Numbered from the stretch's first letter, positions 1 to 8,817 are shown. The stretch: DNA of 64,000 nt from Caproicibacter sp047777415 (GCA_047777415.1 JBKEEO010000001.1:806001-870000); one strand, 5' to 3'. Numbers and translations are program-made. Notes: generated from the sequence alone by a model not told the origin.

Positions 1-2
1 AT

Positions 3-665
3 ATGCATATCAGCAATATTAAGCCGATGTTTCAGTCAACACCTGCTGACTTGCTCAAGGGCGTTTCCATAGCGTTTGCTCTGCCATACGGGCAGGTGGT
101 TGCTTGTGCGCCCATGATGGAACAAATGAATCGAAAAGAAAAGATTTTTCCTACATTTTTAAAAGGTACCCTTTTGGCGTTTGGCATTTTATTTGCGGCA
201 AATTTACGAAATTTACTGGTGCTAGGGTATTCTGTCAGTGTTTATGCATTTCCTTCCTATGAAGCAATCAGCGTGATACAGATAGGTACTTTCTTTACCA
301 GAGTAGAAGTGTTAATCGGAATTAACTTAATGTTGTCGGGATTTATTAAAGCCGGTGTGTTGATTTATTCTTCCTGCAACGGCCTTGCGAAAATATTTGA
401 ATTTCGTGATTGCGTCCCATTGGTTGTGCCGGTGACACTTTTGATGTTAACCATGGCAATGGTGGTGCATCGGGATACAGTGGAAATGTTCCTCTGGCTT
501 GGAAACTATTTGGACCTTTTTATGCTGCCGTTTCAGGTGATTCTGCCCATTATAATTTTACTGGTGGGGATATTGCGCAAAAAATTTCAAAAACCGCAAA
601 AGAAACAAAATGTGGCGGTGAAAAACGAAAGCAAGTCCGTATCGGCCAATGCACAGCAAAACTGA
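3..665 (+). CDS. Spore germination GerAB-type permease, C-terminal part
   Basis: This is the downstream part of a GerAB/YndE-type membrane protein, the B subunit of nutrient germinant receptors in the spore inner membrane. The frame is open to the window edge, so the true start lies outside; 220 residues are visible against roughly 360 for the family. Visible features are repeated hydrophobic segments (about residues 57-75, 105-125, 140-156 and 172-190), a polar inter-helix region, and a basic, Lys/Gln-rich cytoplasmic tail. The family transports or senses amino-acid-like germinants together with GerAA and GerAC partners. Those partners are not visible here. The assignment rests on overall pattern; the exact receptor class cannot be told. 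Confidence 0.75.
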   Translation: MHISNIKPMFQSTPADLLKGVSIAFALPYGQVVACAPMMEQMNRKEKIFPTFLKGTLLAFGILFAANLRNLLVLGYSVSVYAFPSYEAISVIQIGTFFTRVEVLIGINLMLSGFIKAGVLIYSSCNGLAKIFEFRDCVPLVVPVTLLMLTMAMVVHRDTVEMFLWLGNYLDLFMLPFQVILPIIILLVGILRKKFQKPQKKQNVAVKNESKSVSANAQQN

Positions 666-751
666 ATTTCTTTATGACAAGGGAGGATGCGGGGAGGATT
701 GCCCGGCCTTCCTTTTTTCTTTCCTGTCATCATTGCAAGGGTAGAATCTAC

Positions 752-780
752 TTTCATTTTTTTTGGTGCTATGCTATAAT
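752..780 (+). promoter_or_regulatory. Possible secA promoter
   Basis: A perfect TATAAT -10 box lies at 775-780. The -35 region at the expected 17-bp distance (752-757, TTTCAT) is poor. It is the only good -10 between the upstream gene and secA. Confidence 0.35.
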
Positions 781-848
781 AGGCTGGAATAACAAAAAAT
801 CAGCCGGTTTCGGCTTGTGCGGCGGCCAAAACTTTTGAGGTGAATTGG

Positions 849-3602
849 ATGAAGAATGTTTTAACCGTATTGTTCGGTAACTACTCCAAGCGGGAATTGA
901 AACGGATTCAGCCCCTGTGCGACAAAGTGCTTGGACTGGAAGATAAATATAAAGCACTTTCGGACGAGGAGTTGCAGGCGCAGACTCCCGCGCTGAAAGA
1001 GCGCCTGGCAGCGGGCGAAACGCTGGACGATATTCTGCCGGACGCGTTTGCCGTTTGCCGCGAGGCGGCCGACCGCGTTCTAGGCATGCGGCACTTTCCT
1101 GTGCAGATTCTGGGCGGCATTGTGCTGCACCAGGGCAGAATCGCGGAGATGAAGACCGGCGAAGGAAAAACGCTGGTGGCAACGTTGGCGGCTTATTTGA
1201 ACGCACTCTCCGGCAAGGGAGTGCACATAGTCACGGTCAACGATTACCTGGCCCGCCGTGACTCCGAGTGGATGGGGAAAATCTATCGGTTTTTAGGGCT
1301 CTCGGTTGGTTTGATTACGCATGACCTGGATAACAAGGCGCGCAAACAGGCTTATAACGCGGATATTACCTACGGTACAAACAACGAATTTGGTTTTGAT
1401 TACCTGCGCGACAATATGGTGATCTATAAACAGGAAAAGGTACAGCGTGGCCACAACTATGCCATCGTCGATGAAGTGGACTCCATCTTGATAGATGAAG
1501 CGAGAACCCCGCTGATTATCTCCGGACAGGGAGATAAATCAACGGAGATGTATACGGTAGCGGATCATTTTGCGAAATCGCTGCGGTGTGTGCGTGTCGC
1601 GGAGCTCAATGAAAAGGAAGACAACGACGAGCTGTATCAGGATGCCGACTATATTGTGGATGAAAAAGCAAAGACAGCAACCCTCACACAGTCCGGTGTG
1701 AAAAAAGCAGAGGCTTTCTTTAAAATTGACAACTTAACCGATGCGGACAATATTTCCATACAGCACTATATCAATCAAGCGATAAAGGCGCGCGGCGTTA
1801 TGCGCAGGGATATCGATTATGTCGTCAAGGACGGCGAGGTCATCATAGTGGATGAATTTACAGGCCGCTTGATGTACGGACGCCGTTACAATGAAGGTCT
1901 GCACCAGGCCATTGAGGCAAAAGAGGGCGTGAAAATCGCACACGAAAGCAAGACGCTTGCGACCATCACGTTCCAGAATTATTTCCGCATGTACGATAAA
2001 CTTTCCGGTATGACCGGTACCGCCATGACGGAAAAAGACGAGTTCAGCGAAATTTATAAGCTGGATGTTGTGGAAATACCGACCAATAAACCGATGATCC
2101 GCAAAGATTTGCCGGATGTGGTTTATAAAACCGAAAAGGCAAAATTTAACGCTGTTATCAAGGACATCATAGAACACCATAAAACAGGTCAGCCTGTGCT
2201 GGTGGGCACCATTTCCATTGAAAAATCGGAAGAGCTGAGCAAGCTTTTGCGTAAAGAGGGCATTAAGCACGAGGTGCTAAACGCCAAATACCACGAAAAA
2301 GAAGCTGAAATTGTTGCACAAGCGGGACGCAAAGGTGCCGTGACAATCGCGACGAACATGGCCGGCCGCGGTACGGATATTGTGCTTGGCGGCAATCCGG
2401 AATATATGGCGAAAGCAGAAATGCGCAAACAAGGCATTCCGGAAGAATTAATCAGCGAAGCAGACGCACACTCTGAAACCGACAACGAGGAAATTCTGAA
2501 CGCTCGCAGAATGTTCCGCGAACTTGCGGAGAAATATCGGCAGCAGACCAAAGCGGAGGCGGAGGAAGTCAAAGCCGCCGGAGGGCTTTACATCATCGGT
2601 ACGGAACGTCACGAGTCCCGCCGTATTGACAACCAGCTGCGCGGTCGTTCCGGACGCCAGGGCGACCCCGGTATGAGTCGGTTCTACATTTCACTGGAAG
2701 ATGATTTGATGCGCCTGTTTGGCGGAGACCGTATCAATACGCTGATGGAGCGCCTGAAGGTGGACGAAGATACACCGATTGAAAACAAGATGCTGACAAA
2801 CACCATTGAGAGTGCGCAGCGCAAGATTGAAGGACGTAACTTCGGTATCCGCAAGAACGTGCTCCAGTTTGACGACGTAATGAACCGCCAGCGCGAAATT
2901 ATTTACAGTCAGCGCGACCAAGTGCTCAACGGCGAAAACTTGAAAGACCAAATTCTGAAGATGATCGATCAGGCAATCGAGGAACAGGTTGCCCGCTATA
3001 TGCCAAAAGATGTGGAGCCGGAAAACCGCAATTTCAACGGGTTGCGCGACCATTATATGGGCTGGCTGATTGGTCCGGAGGATCTTAATTATACAGACGA
3101 AGAAAAGGTTCGCCTGGAACCGGAGGACGTTGCGCACGACTTAATTGAAAAAGCGCATGAAATCTATGAAAAGCGCGAAGAACAGTTCGGCAGCAAAATT
3201 ATGCGTGAGTTAGAGCGCGTAGTCCTTTTGAAAAACGTCGATACTCAGTGGATGGACCACATCGATGCAATGGAGGAACTCAAGAGGGGAATTCGTCTGC
3301 GCGCCTATGGGCAAAAAGATCCGGTTGTCGAATACCGTATTGAAGGATTCGATATGTTCGACAACATGATTGCCGCCATTCGCGAAAATACTGCTCGCAT
3401 GATGCTGACGGTGCAAATCCGCACACAGGAGGAGCCAAAGCGCGAGCAAGTTGCAAAACCGACCGGTACAGCCGGTGCGGCAGGTTCCACCAATAATAGG
3501 CACACACCTGTGCGCAAAGGTAAAAAACCGGGACGCAATGACCCATGCCCCTGCGGCAGCGGGAAAAAATACAAAAAATGCTGCGGCAGATATGAGTCCT
3601 AA
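849..3602 (+). CDS. secA: Preprotein translocase ATPase SecA
   Basis: SecA is the motor ATPase that pushes unfolded preproteins through SecYEG. The protein is 917 residues. Walker A (GEGKT) is near residues 104-108 and the DEVDSIL Walker B/DEAD box is near 208. The helicase-like second domain carries GRGTDI and RGRSGRQGD motifs. The C-terminus ends in the Cys-rich zinc tail CPCGSGKKYKKCC, which binds SecB or ribosomes in other species. I chose the ATG at 849 because GAGGTG lies 7 nt upstream and the resulting N-terminus matches the family; an in-frame GTG at 840 would have no spaced ribosome binding site. The gene is monocistronic, with a strong terminator after it. Confidence 0.97.
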   Translation: MKNVLTVLFGNYSKRELKRIQPLCDKVLGLEDKYKALSDEELQAQTPALKERLAAGETLDDILPDAFAVCREAADRVLGMRHFPVQILGGIVLHQGRIAEMKTGEGKTLVATLAAYLNALSGKGVHIVTVNDYLARRDSEWMGKIYRFLGLSVGLITHDLDNKARKQAYNADITYGTNNEFGFDYLRDNMVIYKQEKVQRGHNYAIVDEVDSILIDEARTPLIISGQGDKSTEMYTVADHFAKSLRCVRVAELNEKEDNDELYQDADYIVDEKAKTATLTQSGVKKAEAFFKIDNLTDADNISIQHYINQAIKARGVMRRDIDYVVKDGEVIIVDEFTGRLMYGRRYNEGLHQAIEAKEGVKIAHESKTLATITFQNYFRMYDKLSGMTGTAMTEKDEFSEIYKLDVVEIPTNKPMIRKDLPDVVYKTEKAKFNAVIKDIIEHHKTGQPVLVGTISIEKSEELSKLLRKEGIKHEVLNAKYHEKEAEIVAQAGRKGAVTIATNMAGRGTDIVLGGNPEYMAKAEMRKQGIPEELISEADAHSETDNEEILNARRMFRELAEKYRQQTKAEAEEVKAAGGLYIIGTERHESRRIDNQLRGRSGRQGDPGMSRFYISLEDDLMRLFGGDRINTLMERLKVDEDTPIENKMLTNTIESAQRKIEGRNFGIRKNVLQFDDVMNRQREIIYSQRDQVLNGENLKDQILKMIDQAIEEQVARYMPKDVEPENRNFNGLRDHYMGWLIGPEDLNYTDEEKVRLEPEDVAHDLIEKAHEIYEKREEQFGSKIMRELERVVLLKNVDTQWMDHIDAMEELKRGIRLRAYGQKDPVVEYRIEGFDMFDNMIAAIRENTARMMLTVQIRTQEEPKREQVAKPTGTAGAAGSTNNRHTPVRKGKKPGRNDPCPCGSGKKYKKCCGRYES

Positions 3603-3625
3603 CATCATCTAGAGATAATAAAATG

Positions 3626-3675
3626 ACCCCTAAGGGATGCTGGCAAATGGCTTGCCAACCCTTAGGGGTATTTTT
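3626..3675 (+). terminator. Rho-independent terminator after secA
   Basis: The arms ACCCCTAAGGG and CCCTTAGGGGT are complementary and are followed by ATTTTTG. Confidence 0.9.
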
Positions 3676-3687
3676 GTAACCAAAGTA

Positions 3688-4314
3688 TCATTTGGAATTT
3701 AAGATATCCTGCTTTACTTTTTGAGAAAGAAGCAAAACCTTCCCTAGTTTTTTGCCCGCATCGGCGGCCATACGCAGTGCATCCGCATCTTTTGCGGCCT
3801 CTCCTTTTGAGAAAAGGTGCATTACTTTTACGCTTTCTACCACACGATATCCCACTGCCTGCAGTGTTTTGTCCATCGCTAAGGAAGTAAAACCCATATC
3901 GGATTCGTTCTGCTGTTCACAAACGGCAATTGTGACGGCATAGCGGATACCGGTTATTTCAAACAGGCTTGACCACACGGAGCGGTCGCTGCTGTCGAAA
4001 ACATTGTAAACATACAGCCGATCTAGAAAGTTCTTTGTCAGGCCGGTCACGTTATAAAAATACGTGGGGGAACCGAGAATAATTGCGTCGGCGCTTTCCA
4101 ATTCGCGGTAGATTTCCTGCATTCCGTCTTTTACGGCACAGGAAAAAGAGTCTTTGCACCGCTGGCAGCCGATGCAGTCCCCGAACTGGTAGTCCGATAA
4201 ATAGATTTTTTTCGTTTCCAAATCACAGCTTGCGGCCGCCTGCAAGGCACTGTCGAGCAAAAGATCCGTGTTTCCGCGTTTTCTTAAACTTCCTACAATT
4301 CCTAAAACTTTCAT
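3688..4314 (-). CDS. Iron-sulfur flavoprotein-like NAD(P)H-dependent FMN reductase
   Basis: This is a flavodoxin-fold protein of 208 residues in the NADPH-dependent FMN reductase / iron-sulfur flavoprotein superfamily. The N-terminal GIVGSLRKRGNT segment is the phosphate-binding loop for FMN. A Cys cluster follows near residues 45-60 (CIGCQRC, then a further Cys), as in family members that carry an Fe-S cluster or use Cys as redox groups. The SPTYFYNVTG segment near residue 84 is the second FMN loop. Start chosen at ATG 4314 because GGAG lies 6 nt upstream. It stands alone between terminators and a HAD gene. The substrate is unknown; a role in flavin or quinone reduction is likely. Confidence 0.8.
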   Translation of the reverse strand: MKVLGIVGSLRKRGNTDLLLDSALQAAASCDLETKKIYLSDYQFGDCIGCQRCKDSFSCAVKDGMQEIYRELESADAIILGSPTYFYNVTGLTKNFLDRLYVYNVFDSSDRSVWSSLFEITGIRYAVTIAVCEQQNESDMGFTSLAMDKTLQAVGYRVVESVKVMHLFSKGEAAKDADALRMAADAGKKLGKVLLLSQKVKQDILNSK

Positions 4315-4406
4315 ACCGCACTCCACAGAAAATAGTATTCTTGATTAGTATATCATAAAGCCAATGGAAAAACCAAAACAGCGACGGTGGCGTTTTTTTC
4401 TGTCCG

Positions 4407-5198
4407 TTAAATCAGTCCTAGATGTTTTAGTCCTTTTTCAATGCCGTCATCAAACACACTGGAAGTAATATAAGCGGCTTTCTCTTTCACGGGGGCGACC
4501 GCATTGCCCATTGCTACGCCATAGCCGACCGCATCCATCATGGAAATATCGTTGTAGCCATCCCCGAATGCAATGGTGTCTTCTTTTTTTATGCCAGAAT
4601 GTGCTAAAAACAGTTCAATGCCCTTGGCTTTATTCCAGTCCGGAAAGCTTAAATCGCTGGTAATACCGCCCGGGTGGCGATTTACAATCATGCCGCCGGT
4701 GAATGCTCCGGCGCAACGGTCATAGTCCTCGTCCGTTTCAAAAATAAAATCCATCATGCCTGCTTCCACCTGTTCCGGCTGCCAATCTGCAACAAGAAAA
4801 TCCGGCAAACCGTAAATTTCCTCCGCGCGGTGAAAAAGATGCTCAGGAACATTCCGTGCCCAGCCATGCCGATTGCCGATAAAGACAAAACTGCATCCGA
4901 AGGACTCGAAGTGTTCCGTTAAACTGCGAATTTGCTCAGGGGAGAGCATGCGATTTAAAATTGTTTTTCCGTCATAGACAACATGGGCGCCGTTTAACGC
5001 AACGTAATTTTGGAATAAACCGGGAAAAAACTTGTGAATAAACGCCTCTTGCCGACCGGAGCAGACCGCAATTCGGTGACCGTTTTCGCGCAATTTTTTC
5101 AGCGCGCGCAGTGTGCTTGGCGGAATCTGAAACCTGCGGCCGTTCCTAGTGCTTAGTAATGTACCGTCAATATCGAAAAATACGGTTTTCTGCTTCAT
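4407..5198 (-). CDS. Cof-type HAD family phosphatase
   Basis: A 263-residue haloacid dehalogenase hydrolase of the Cof/YidA group, which dephosphorylates sugar phosphates, FMN or similar small metabolites. Motif I is FDIDGTLL near residues 9-15 with the nucleophile Asp and the general acid Asp. Motif II is CSGR (about 46-49). Motif IV is GDGYNDISMM near the C-terminus, with the Mg-binding acidic pair. The central part is the C2-type cap that sets substrate choice. It diverges from spoVAE, and the intergenic gap holds a forespore-type promoter for the latter. The specific substrate cannot be read from sequence. Confidence 0.88.
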   Translation of the reverse strand: MKQKTVFFDIDGTLLSTRNGRRFQIPPSTLRALKKLRENGHRIAVCSGRQEAFIHKFFPGLFQNYVALNGAHVVYDGKTILNRMLSPEQIRSLTEHFESFGCSFVFIGNRHGWARNVPEHLFHRAEEIYGLPDFLVADWQPEQVEAGMMDFIFETDEDYDRCAGAFTGGMIVNRHPGGITSDLSFPDWNKAKGIELFLAHSGIKKEDTIAFGDGYNDISMMDAVGYGVAMGNAVAPVKEKAAYITSSVFDDGIEKGLKHLGLI

Positions 5199-5214
5199 TT
5201 TTTCCTCCTGTGCA

Positions 5215-5244
5215 TGAATACAATCGTGGACGCAGGCGAAACTA
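5215..5244 (+). promoter_or_regulatory. Candidate sigma-G promoter of spoVAE
   Basis: TGAATA (5215-5220) matches the forespore sigma-G -35 element. GAAACTA (5238-5244), after a 17-bp spacer, matches the -10 consensus CATACTA at 5 of 7 positions. It lies 20 bp before the spoVAE start, which is consistent with late forespore expression. Confidence 0.55.
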
Positions 5245-5263
5245 AAAAACGAGGTGTTTTACG

Positions 5264-5620
5264 ATGGATTTTGTTCGTGCATTTCTTGTCGGCGGAGCAA
5301 TCTGCGTCGTTGGGCAGTTGCTGATTGACTTTACAAACCTGACCCCGGCAAGAATCCTGGTTAGTTTTGTCACTTTGGGAGTGGTGCTCGGTGCGCTGGG
5401 CGTTTATGAGCCGCTGGCAGAGTTTGCCGGGTGCGGGGCAACGGTTCCGCTGACCGGTTTTGGGTATCTCATGGCGAAAGGCACGTTGGAAGCCGTTAGG
5501 GAACATGGCCTGTTGGGCGCATTTTCCGGCGGAGTGACAGCGGGGGCGGCCGGAATCGCGGCGGCGGTGTTTTTCGGCTATTTAGCCGCTTTGTTTTCAA
5601 AATCGGGAGATAAGAGTTAG
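5264..5620 (+). CDS. spoVAE: Stage V sporulation protein AE
   Basis: SpoVAE is a small polytopic membrane protein of the SpoVA channel, which moves dipicolinic acid-calcium into the forespore and releases it at germination. It is 118 residues, the usual length. The N-terminal segment is typical: a hydrophobic helix (GAICVVGQLLID), the TPARILV motif near residues 27-33, then two further membrane segments. GAGGTG precedes the ATG. spoVAC and spoVAD, its usual operon partners, are not adjacent, so this copy stands alone. A sigma-G-like promoter just upstream supports forespore expression. Confidence 0.9.
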   Translation: MDFVRAFLVGGAICVVGQLLIDFTNLTPARILVSFVTLGVVLGALGVYEPLAEFAGCGATVPLTGFGYLMAKGTLEAVREHGLLGAFSGGVTAGAAGIAAAVFFGYLAALFSKSGDKS

Positions 5621-5810
5621 TCCGGCCTATCAGTATGCGAAGGCAGGCTATCGCTATGCCAGCCTTGCCTGGCGAATTTTCCGAATTATCAGCGGCAGTT
5701 ACGTGTTTACAATTCTGTGGCAGGTTGCAAAATATATTTACCGGCTTGTAAAAAGGCATATTGAGCGCAAACAAAGAAAATATGACAGGCGAAAAATATT
5801 TCGACCGTAA
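5616..5810 (+). other. Possible small membrane-protein frame without a standard start
   Basis: Directly after spoVAE a frame is open from 5586 to the TAA at 5808-5810. From 5616 it reads as an amphipathic, Tyr/Ala-rich stretch, one hydrophobic segment (SYVFTILWQVAKYIY) and a strongly basic tail. This composition resembles a real one-helix membrane protein. No ATG, GTG or TTG precedes the plausible N-terminus, although GGGAGAT lies just upstream. It may use a rare start, contain an indel, or be a remnant. Confidence 0.25.
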
Positions 5811-5818
5811 AGCAAAAC

Positions 5819-5842
5819 GGACAGGCTTTTTACAACCTGTCC
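5819..5842 (-). terminator. Terminator after the small minus-strand gene
   Basis: GGACAGG and CCTGTCC form a 7-bp stem around a 10-nt loop. On the minus strand it is followed by GTTTTGCTTT. Confidence 0.6.
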
Positions 5843-5870
5843 GCAATCATGCAGCGCCGCATAAGATTTC

Positions 5871-6023
5871 TTACTGAATGGAACAATCCAGGTAATGCTC
5901 AAGATCTTCCTCGTCCTTCTTTTTCTTTTCAAAAAACAGAACGATGGAAACCGCCACGGCAACCATTGCAGCAACCGAGGACAGAATTGTAAACAGCAAA
6001 TTCAGCTTTCCGGCATTTTTCAA
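5871..6023 (-). CDS. Small single-span membrane protein, 50 residues
   Basis: A 50-codon frame with a TTG start (plus-strand CAA at 6021-6023) preceded by GAGGTG at a good distance. The product has a short basic N-terminus, one hydrophobic helix (about residues 8-31, Val/Ala-rich), then a KKKKDEED charge block and a C-terminus ending YLDCSIQ. The topology is probably N-out or a simple tail-anchored single span with a charged cytoplasmic tail. A terminator follows. I have an impression, unverified, that similar short proteins with the same Lys block and acidic tail occur in related Clostridia. The function is unknown. Confidence 0.6.
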   Translation of the reverse strand: MKNAGKLNLLFTILSSVAAMVAVAVSIVLFFEKKKKDEEDLEHYLDCSIQ

Positions 6024-6128
6024 AGCGAGCACCTCCGTATGCACCGATGGCCTAATATCCGTCCGTATCCATCATAATCAAAAAGAAGGAGAATGTCAAC
6101 TTGCCCGGCGGGAAAACGGGCGGATAGT

Positions 6129-6157
6129 AAAAAAGCAGGGCGTGCCGCTCTGCTTTT
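6129..6157 (-). terminator. Terminator after rpsT
   Basis: AAAAGCAGGGC and GCTCTGCTTTT pair on the minus strand, and a T-rich run follows the stem. Confidence 0.75.
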
Positions 6158-6177
6158 GCTTTACGCGAGGATGGTAT

Positions 6178-6441
6178 TTACGCCTTCACCGCGTTCAGTT
6201 TGCGGGCAAGAGCCGATTTTTTCCTTGCCGCAGTATTCTTGTGCAGGATACCTTTGGCCACAGCCTGATCGATTCTCTTCACAGCAAACCTTACTGTTTC
6301 CGCACAGTTCTCATCGCCGTTTTCCACGGCCAGAACGGCCTTCTTTATATCCGTCTTCAGTTCCGTCATAGCGGACTTGTTTCTCATGGTTTTGGTGGCG
6401 ATAACTCTCACACGCTTTTTAGCTGATTTAATGTTAGGCAT
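6178..6441 (-). CDS. rpsT: 30S ribosomal protein S20
   Basis: S20 binds 16S rRNA early in assembly of the small subunit. The 87-residue product is Lys/Arg/Ala-rich with the standard MPNIKSAKKR start, a TMRNKSAMTELKT segment and the HKNTAARKKSALARKL C-terminal helix. ATG 6441 has GGAGG a few bases upstream. A longer upstream extension of the same frame is antisense to gpr and is not coding. rpsT divergent from gpr-spoIIP is the arrangement seen in Bacillus and many Clostridia, which supports both assignments. Confidence 0.97.
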   Translation of the reverse strand: MPNIKSAKKRVRVIATKTMRNKSAMTELKTDIKKAVLAVENGDENCAETVRFAVKRIDQAVAKGILHKNTAARKKSALARKLNAVKA

Positions 6442-6536
6442 GATTCTACCTCCTTTACGCATAGTTTTACAATTAATATTATCATTGATACGCTGAAAAA
6501 GCAAGATATTTTTCTTGAAAGAAGGGAAGACTGAAA

Positions 6537-7349
6537 ATGAACTGCCGCACAGATTTGGCATTGGAGTCCACAGAACCTGCAAAACAGGTGCGAACGGAAA
6601 AGAACGGCTGCGTCCTGACACGCATTGATGACAATGGGAACACTTATGTGACCATGGAGGTTCAGGCCATTTCAGACCATATAGATTCCAATAACTCACT
6701 GCTTCAGCTGATTGCCTCTGAACTGGAGAGTATGCTGCCAAAGGAGGGAACCATTCTTGCTGCGGGGCTGGGCAACCGCTCGATGACTCCGGATGCACTG
6801 GGTCCGCTTGCCGCCGAGGAAATCCTCGCAACACGGTATATTAAAGGAGAATTGGCACGCGTTACAGGATTGGACGGGCTGCGGCCGGTTGCGGTGATCA
6901 GCCCGGGGGTGCTTGGCTGCACGGGAATGGAAGCGTTTGAGGTGCTGCGCGCTGTTGTTGGGGAGATTCATCCCGCGGCGGTTGTCACCATTGATGCTTT
7001 GGCAGCGCGGAATCCGTCGCGTTTAGGATGCACGGTGCAGCTTAGCTCCGCGGGTATTTCCCCCGGTTCCGGTGTTGGCAATTCCCGTCCGCGCATTGAC
7101 AGTGAAACACTGGGCGTGCCGGTTATCAGCATGGGAATTCCCACCGTTGTGGACGCGTCAACCCTTGTGGCGGATTTGCTTGGACGCGACGGTCCGCAGG
7201 AGAAAATTGCACCGCGCGGTGCAACCATGATGGTGACCCCTCGTGAGGTTGACCTGATTATCAGCCGTGGTGCGCGCCTTCTTGCCATGGGCATTAACCG
7301 AGCCGTCAACCCGAGCCTAAGTGTGGAAGAGTTTGAAGAGCTGACTTAA
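6537..7349 (+). CDS. gpr: Germination protease GPR
   Basis: GPR is the spore endoprotease that degrades small acid-soluble proteins during germination (family A25). It is 270 residues here, somewhat shorter than the Bacillus enzyme. The N-terminal RTDLALE stretch carries the propeptide/SASP-like region; GLGNRSMTPDALGP (about residues 77-90) and SPGVLGCTGME (about 122-132) are highly conserved family segments. The C-terminal half contains TIDALAAR and the VVDASTLV region. ATG 6537 follows GAAGGGAAG. It lies upstream of spoIIP, a classic pair, although GPR acts in the forespore and SpoIIP in the mother cell. Confidence 0.95.
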   Translation: MNCRTDLALESTEPAKQVRTEKNGCVLTRIDDNGNTYVTMEVQAISDHIDSNNSLLQLIASELESMLPKEGTILAAGLGNRSMTPDALGPLAAEEILATRYIKGELARVTGLDGLRPVAVISPGVLGCTGMEAFEVLRAVVGEIHPAAVVTIDALAARNPSRLGCTVQLSSAGISPGSGVGNSRPRIDSETLGVPVISMGIPTVVDASTLVADLLGRDGPQEKIAPRGATMMVTPREVDLIISRGARLLAMGINRAVNPSLSVEEFEELT

Positions 7350-7435
7350 AAGCCCCGAATCGAGGAGGTGGGTTGGCGCAGGAATGAATCTGAATGCTTT
7401 CGCATAAAAATAGATATAAAATGCGGAGGCAGGAT

Positions 7436-8515
7436 ATGAAAAAGGGAACGGAACGAATCATAGAAATGGTATCGGTGCTGCTTGCCGCTCTGGCGGTTGT
7501 GTGCGTGGCGGTTAGGCTTCCGGCTGAAGTCGGAAGAAATACAGCGGTAACGGCCGCGGAATTTATTTTGCCGCATGGTGCGGCGGAAGGATACAAAAGC
7601 GAGGAAGAGATTGATGACACCATCCCGTCTTCCTCAACCTCTTCCACTGCGCCTCAGGAGAGTAACGCACCGATTTCTTCCGCTCAAACATCTTCATCAG
7701 AACCGTCATCCTCGGCGCCGATTTCTTCCTCCCCCTCTTCTTCCGGTGCAGATTCCGTTGCCAGTGACGTGGAAGAAATGTGTATCACGACCGGGGGCAG
7801 CCAGTATGAAAACATCTGGGTAAAAAATACCAATCAACACCATTCCATAGATATTGGCGAAGAACTGCAAAAACAGCCGGATATCAAAATTCAGAAAAAT
7901 GCCGAACCACAGGTTTTAATTTATCATACGCATACAACGGAGGCATTCGACGGCGTTACACGTACTACGGATAAGTCTCTGAACGTATGCGCTGTGGGAG
8001 AAGCCATTGCAAAAGAGTTGCAGGCGGCTGGAATTGGCGTAATTCACGACACAACTTATCACGATTATCCGGCCTACAACGGATCTTACAGTCGTTCGCT
8101 TGCTACCATAACAAATGACTTAAAAAAGTACCCGTCCATACAAGTAACACTGGATATCCACCGTGATGCGATGACCCGTTCCGATGGAACGCGTTTAAAA
8201 CCAACGGCGGTAATCAACGGAAAAAAGGCTGCGCAGGTGATGATTATTTCCGGCTGCGACGATACGGGCGATCTCGGTTTTCCGGATTGGGAATACAATA
8301 TGCGTTTAGCCATACGGCTGCAAAAGGCTATGGCGGATATGTACCCGGACCTTGCACGTCCGCTGAATTTCTGCCCGCGCCGTTACAATGAAAATGTCAC
8401 GCATGGATCTCTTTTAGTAGAAATCGGAACGCATGCAAATACATTGGAGGAAGCGGTTTATGGCGGGGAGTTGTTCGGAAAAGCACTGGCGGAAGTTCTT
8501 TCTCAACTAACCTAA
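7436..8515 (+). CDS. spoIIP: Stage II sporulation protein P
   Basis: SpoIIP is the peptidoglycan amidase/endopeptidase that, with SpoIID and SpoIIM, drives engulfment of the forespore. The 359-residue product has an N-terminal membrane anchor (about residues 9-35), a long Ser/Pro-rich linker (about 60-105), then the catalytic domain. Zinc-ligand motifs are visible: LIYHTHTTEAF near residue 160, LDIHRDA near 235, and VEIGTHANT near the C-terminus. I chose ATG 7436 because GGAGGCAGG precedes it; an upstream ATG at 7394 has no good site. The Ser-rich linker resembles that of the secreted protein two genes downstream. Confidence 0.95.
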   Translation: MKKGTERIIEMVSVLLAALAVVCVAVRLPAEVGRNTAVTAAEFILPHGAAEGYKSEEEIDDTIPSSSTSSTAPQESNAPISSAQTSSSEPSSSAPISSSPSSSGADSVASDVEEMCITTGGSQYENIWVKNTNQHHSIDIGEELQKQPDIKIQKNAEPQVLIYHTHTTEAFDGVTRTTDKSLNVCAVGEAIAKELQAAGIGVIHDTTYHDYPAYNGSYSRSLATITNDLKKYPSIQVTLDIHRDAMTRSDGTRLKPTAVINGKKAAQVMIISGCDDTGDLGFPDWEYNMRLAIRLQKAMADMYPDLARPLNFCPRRYNENVTHGSLLVEIGTHANTLEEAVYGGELFGKALAEVLSQLT

Positions 8516-8569
8516 TTTGGTTGTCAAACCGGTGCAGAAGTTTAAACTAAAACGGAAGGGAAATAGAAA

Positions 8570-8782
8570 ATGATAAAGAATCGGAATCTCAGAATTTTTT
8601 TAGTTTCCATGTTTTCAACACTGTGTATCATTGCCCTCTTGCTTGGACTAGCAAAAGTGGACACGCAGTGCCGCAGAATCGGGTTTGGGGATGAAAAAAC
8701 CCTCATTTCTCAAATAACTGGCAAAAACCTAGACCTTGCTTGCAATACCGGGGAGATATGCTATAATAATGCTGTATTTTAA
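8570..8782 (+). CDS. Small membrane protein of unknown function
   Basis: A 70-residue frame with GGAAGGGAAAT before the ATG. The N-terminus is basic (MIKNRNLR) and followed by one hydrophobic helix at about residues 9-27; the rest is polar with three Cys. It lies 55 bp after spoIIP and could be cotranscribed. Its last codons overlap a good promoter for the next gene, so the C-terminus is under other constraints. I do not recognise the family. A membrane-tethered accessory protein is possible, but nothing in the sequence shows it. Confidence 0.5.
   Translation: MIKNRNLRIFLVSMFSTLCIIALLLGLAKVDTQCRRIGFGDEKTLISQITGKNLDLACNTGEICYNNAVF
8740..8767 (+). promoter_or_regulatory. Promoter for the Ser-rich protein gene
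   Basis: TTGCAA (8740-8745), a 16-bp spacer and TATAAT (8762-8767) form a sigma-A-type promoter about 50 bp before the next start codon. Confidence 0.6.
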
Positions 8783-8817
8783 GATAATCGACGTGAAGCT
8801 TTGGTGGAGGACTTTTG

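Noticed and set aside
6442..6834. Upstream extension of the rpsT frame to 218 codons
   Set aside because: It is antisense to gpr; S20 starts at MPNIKSAKKR with its own ribosome site.
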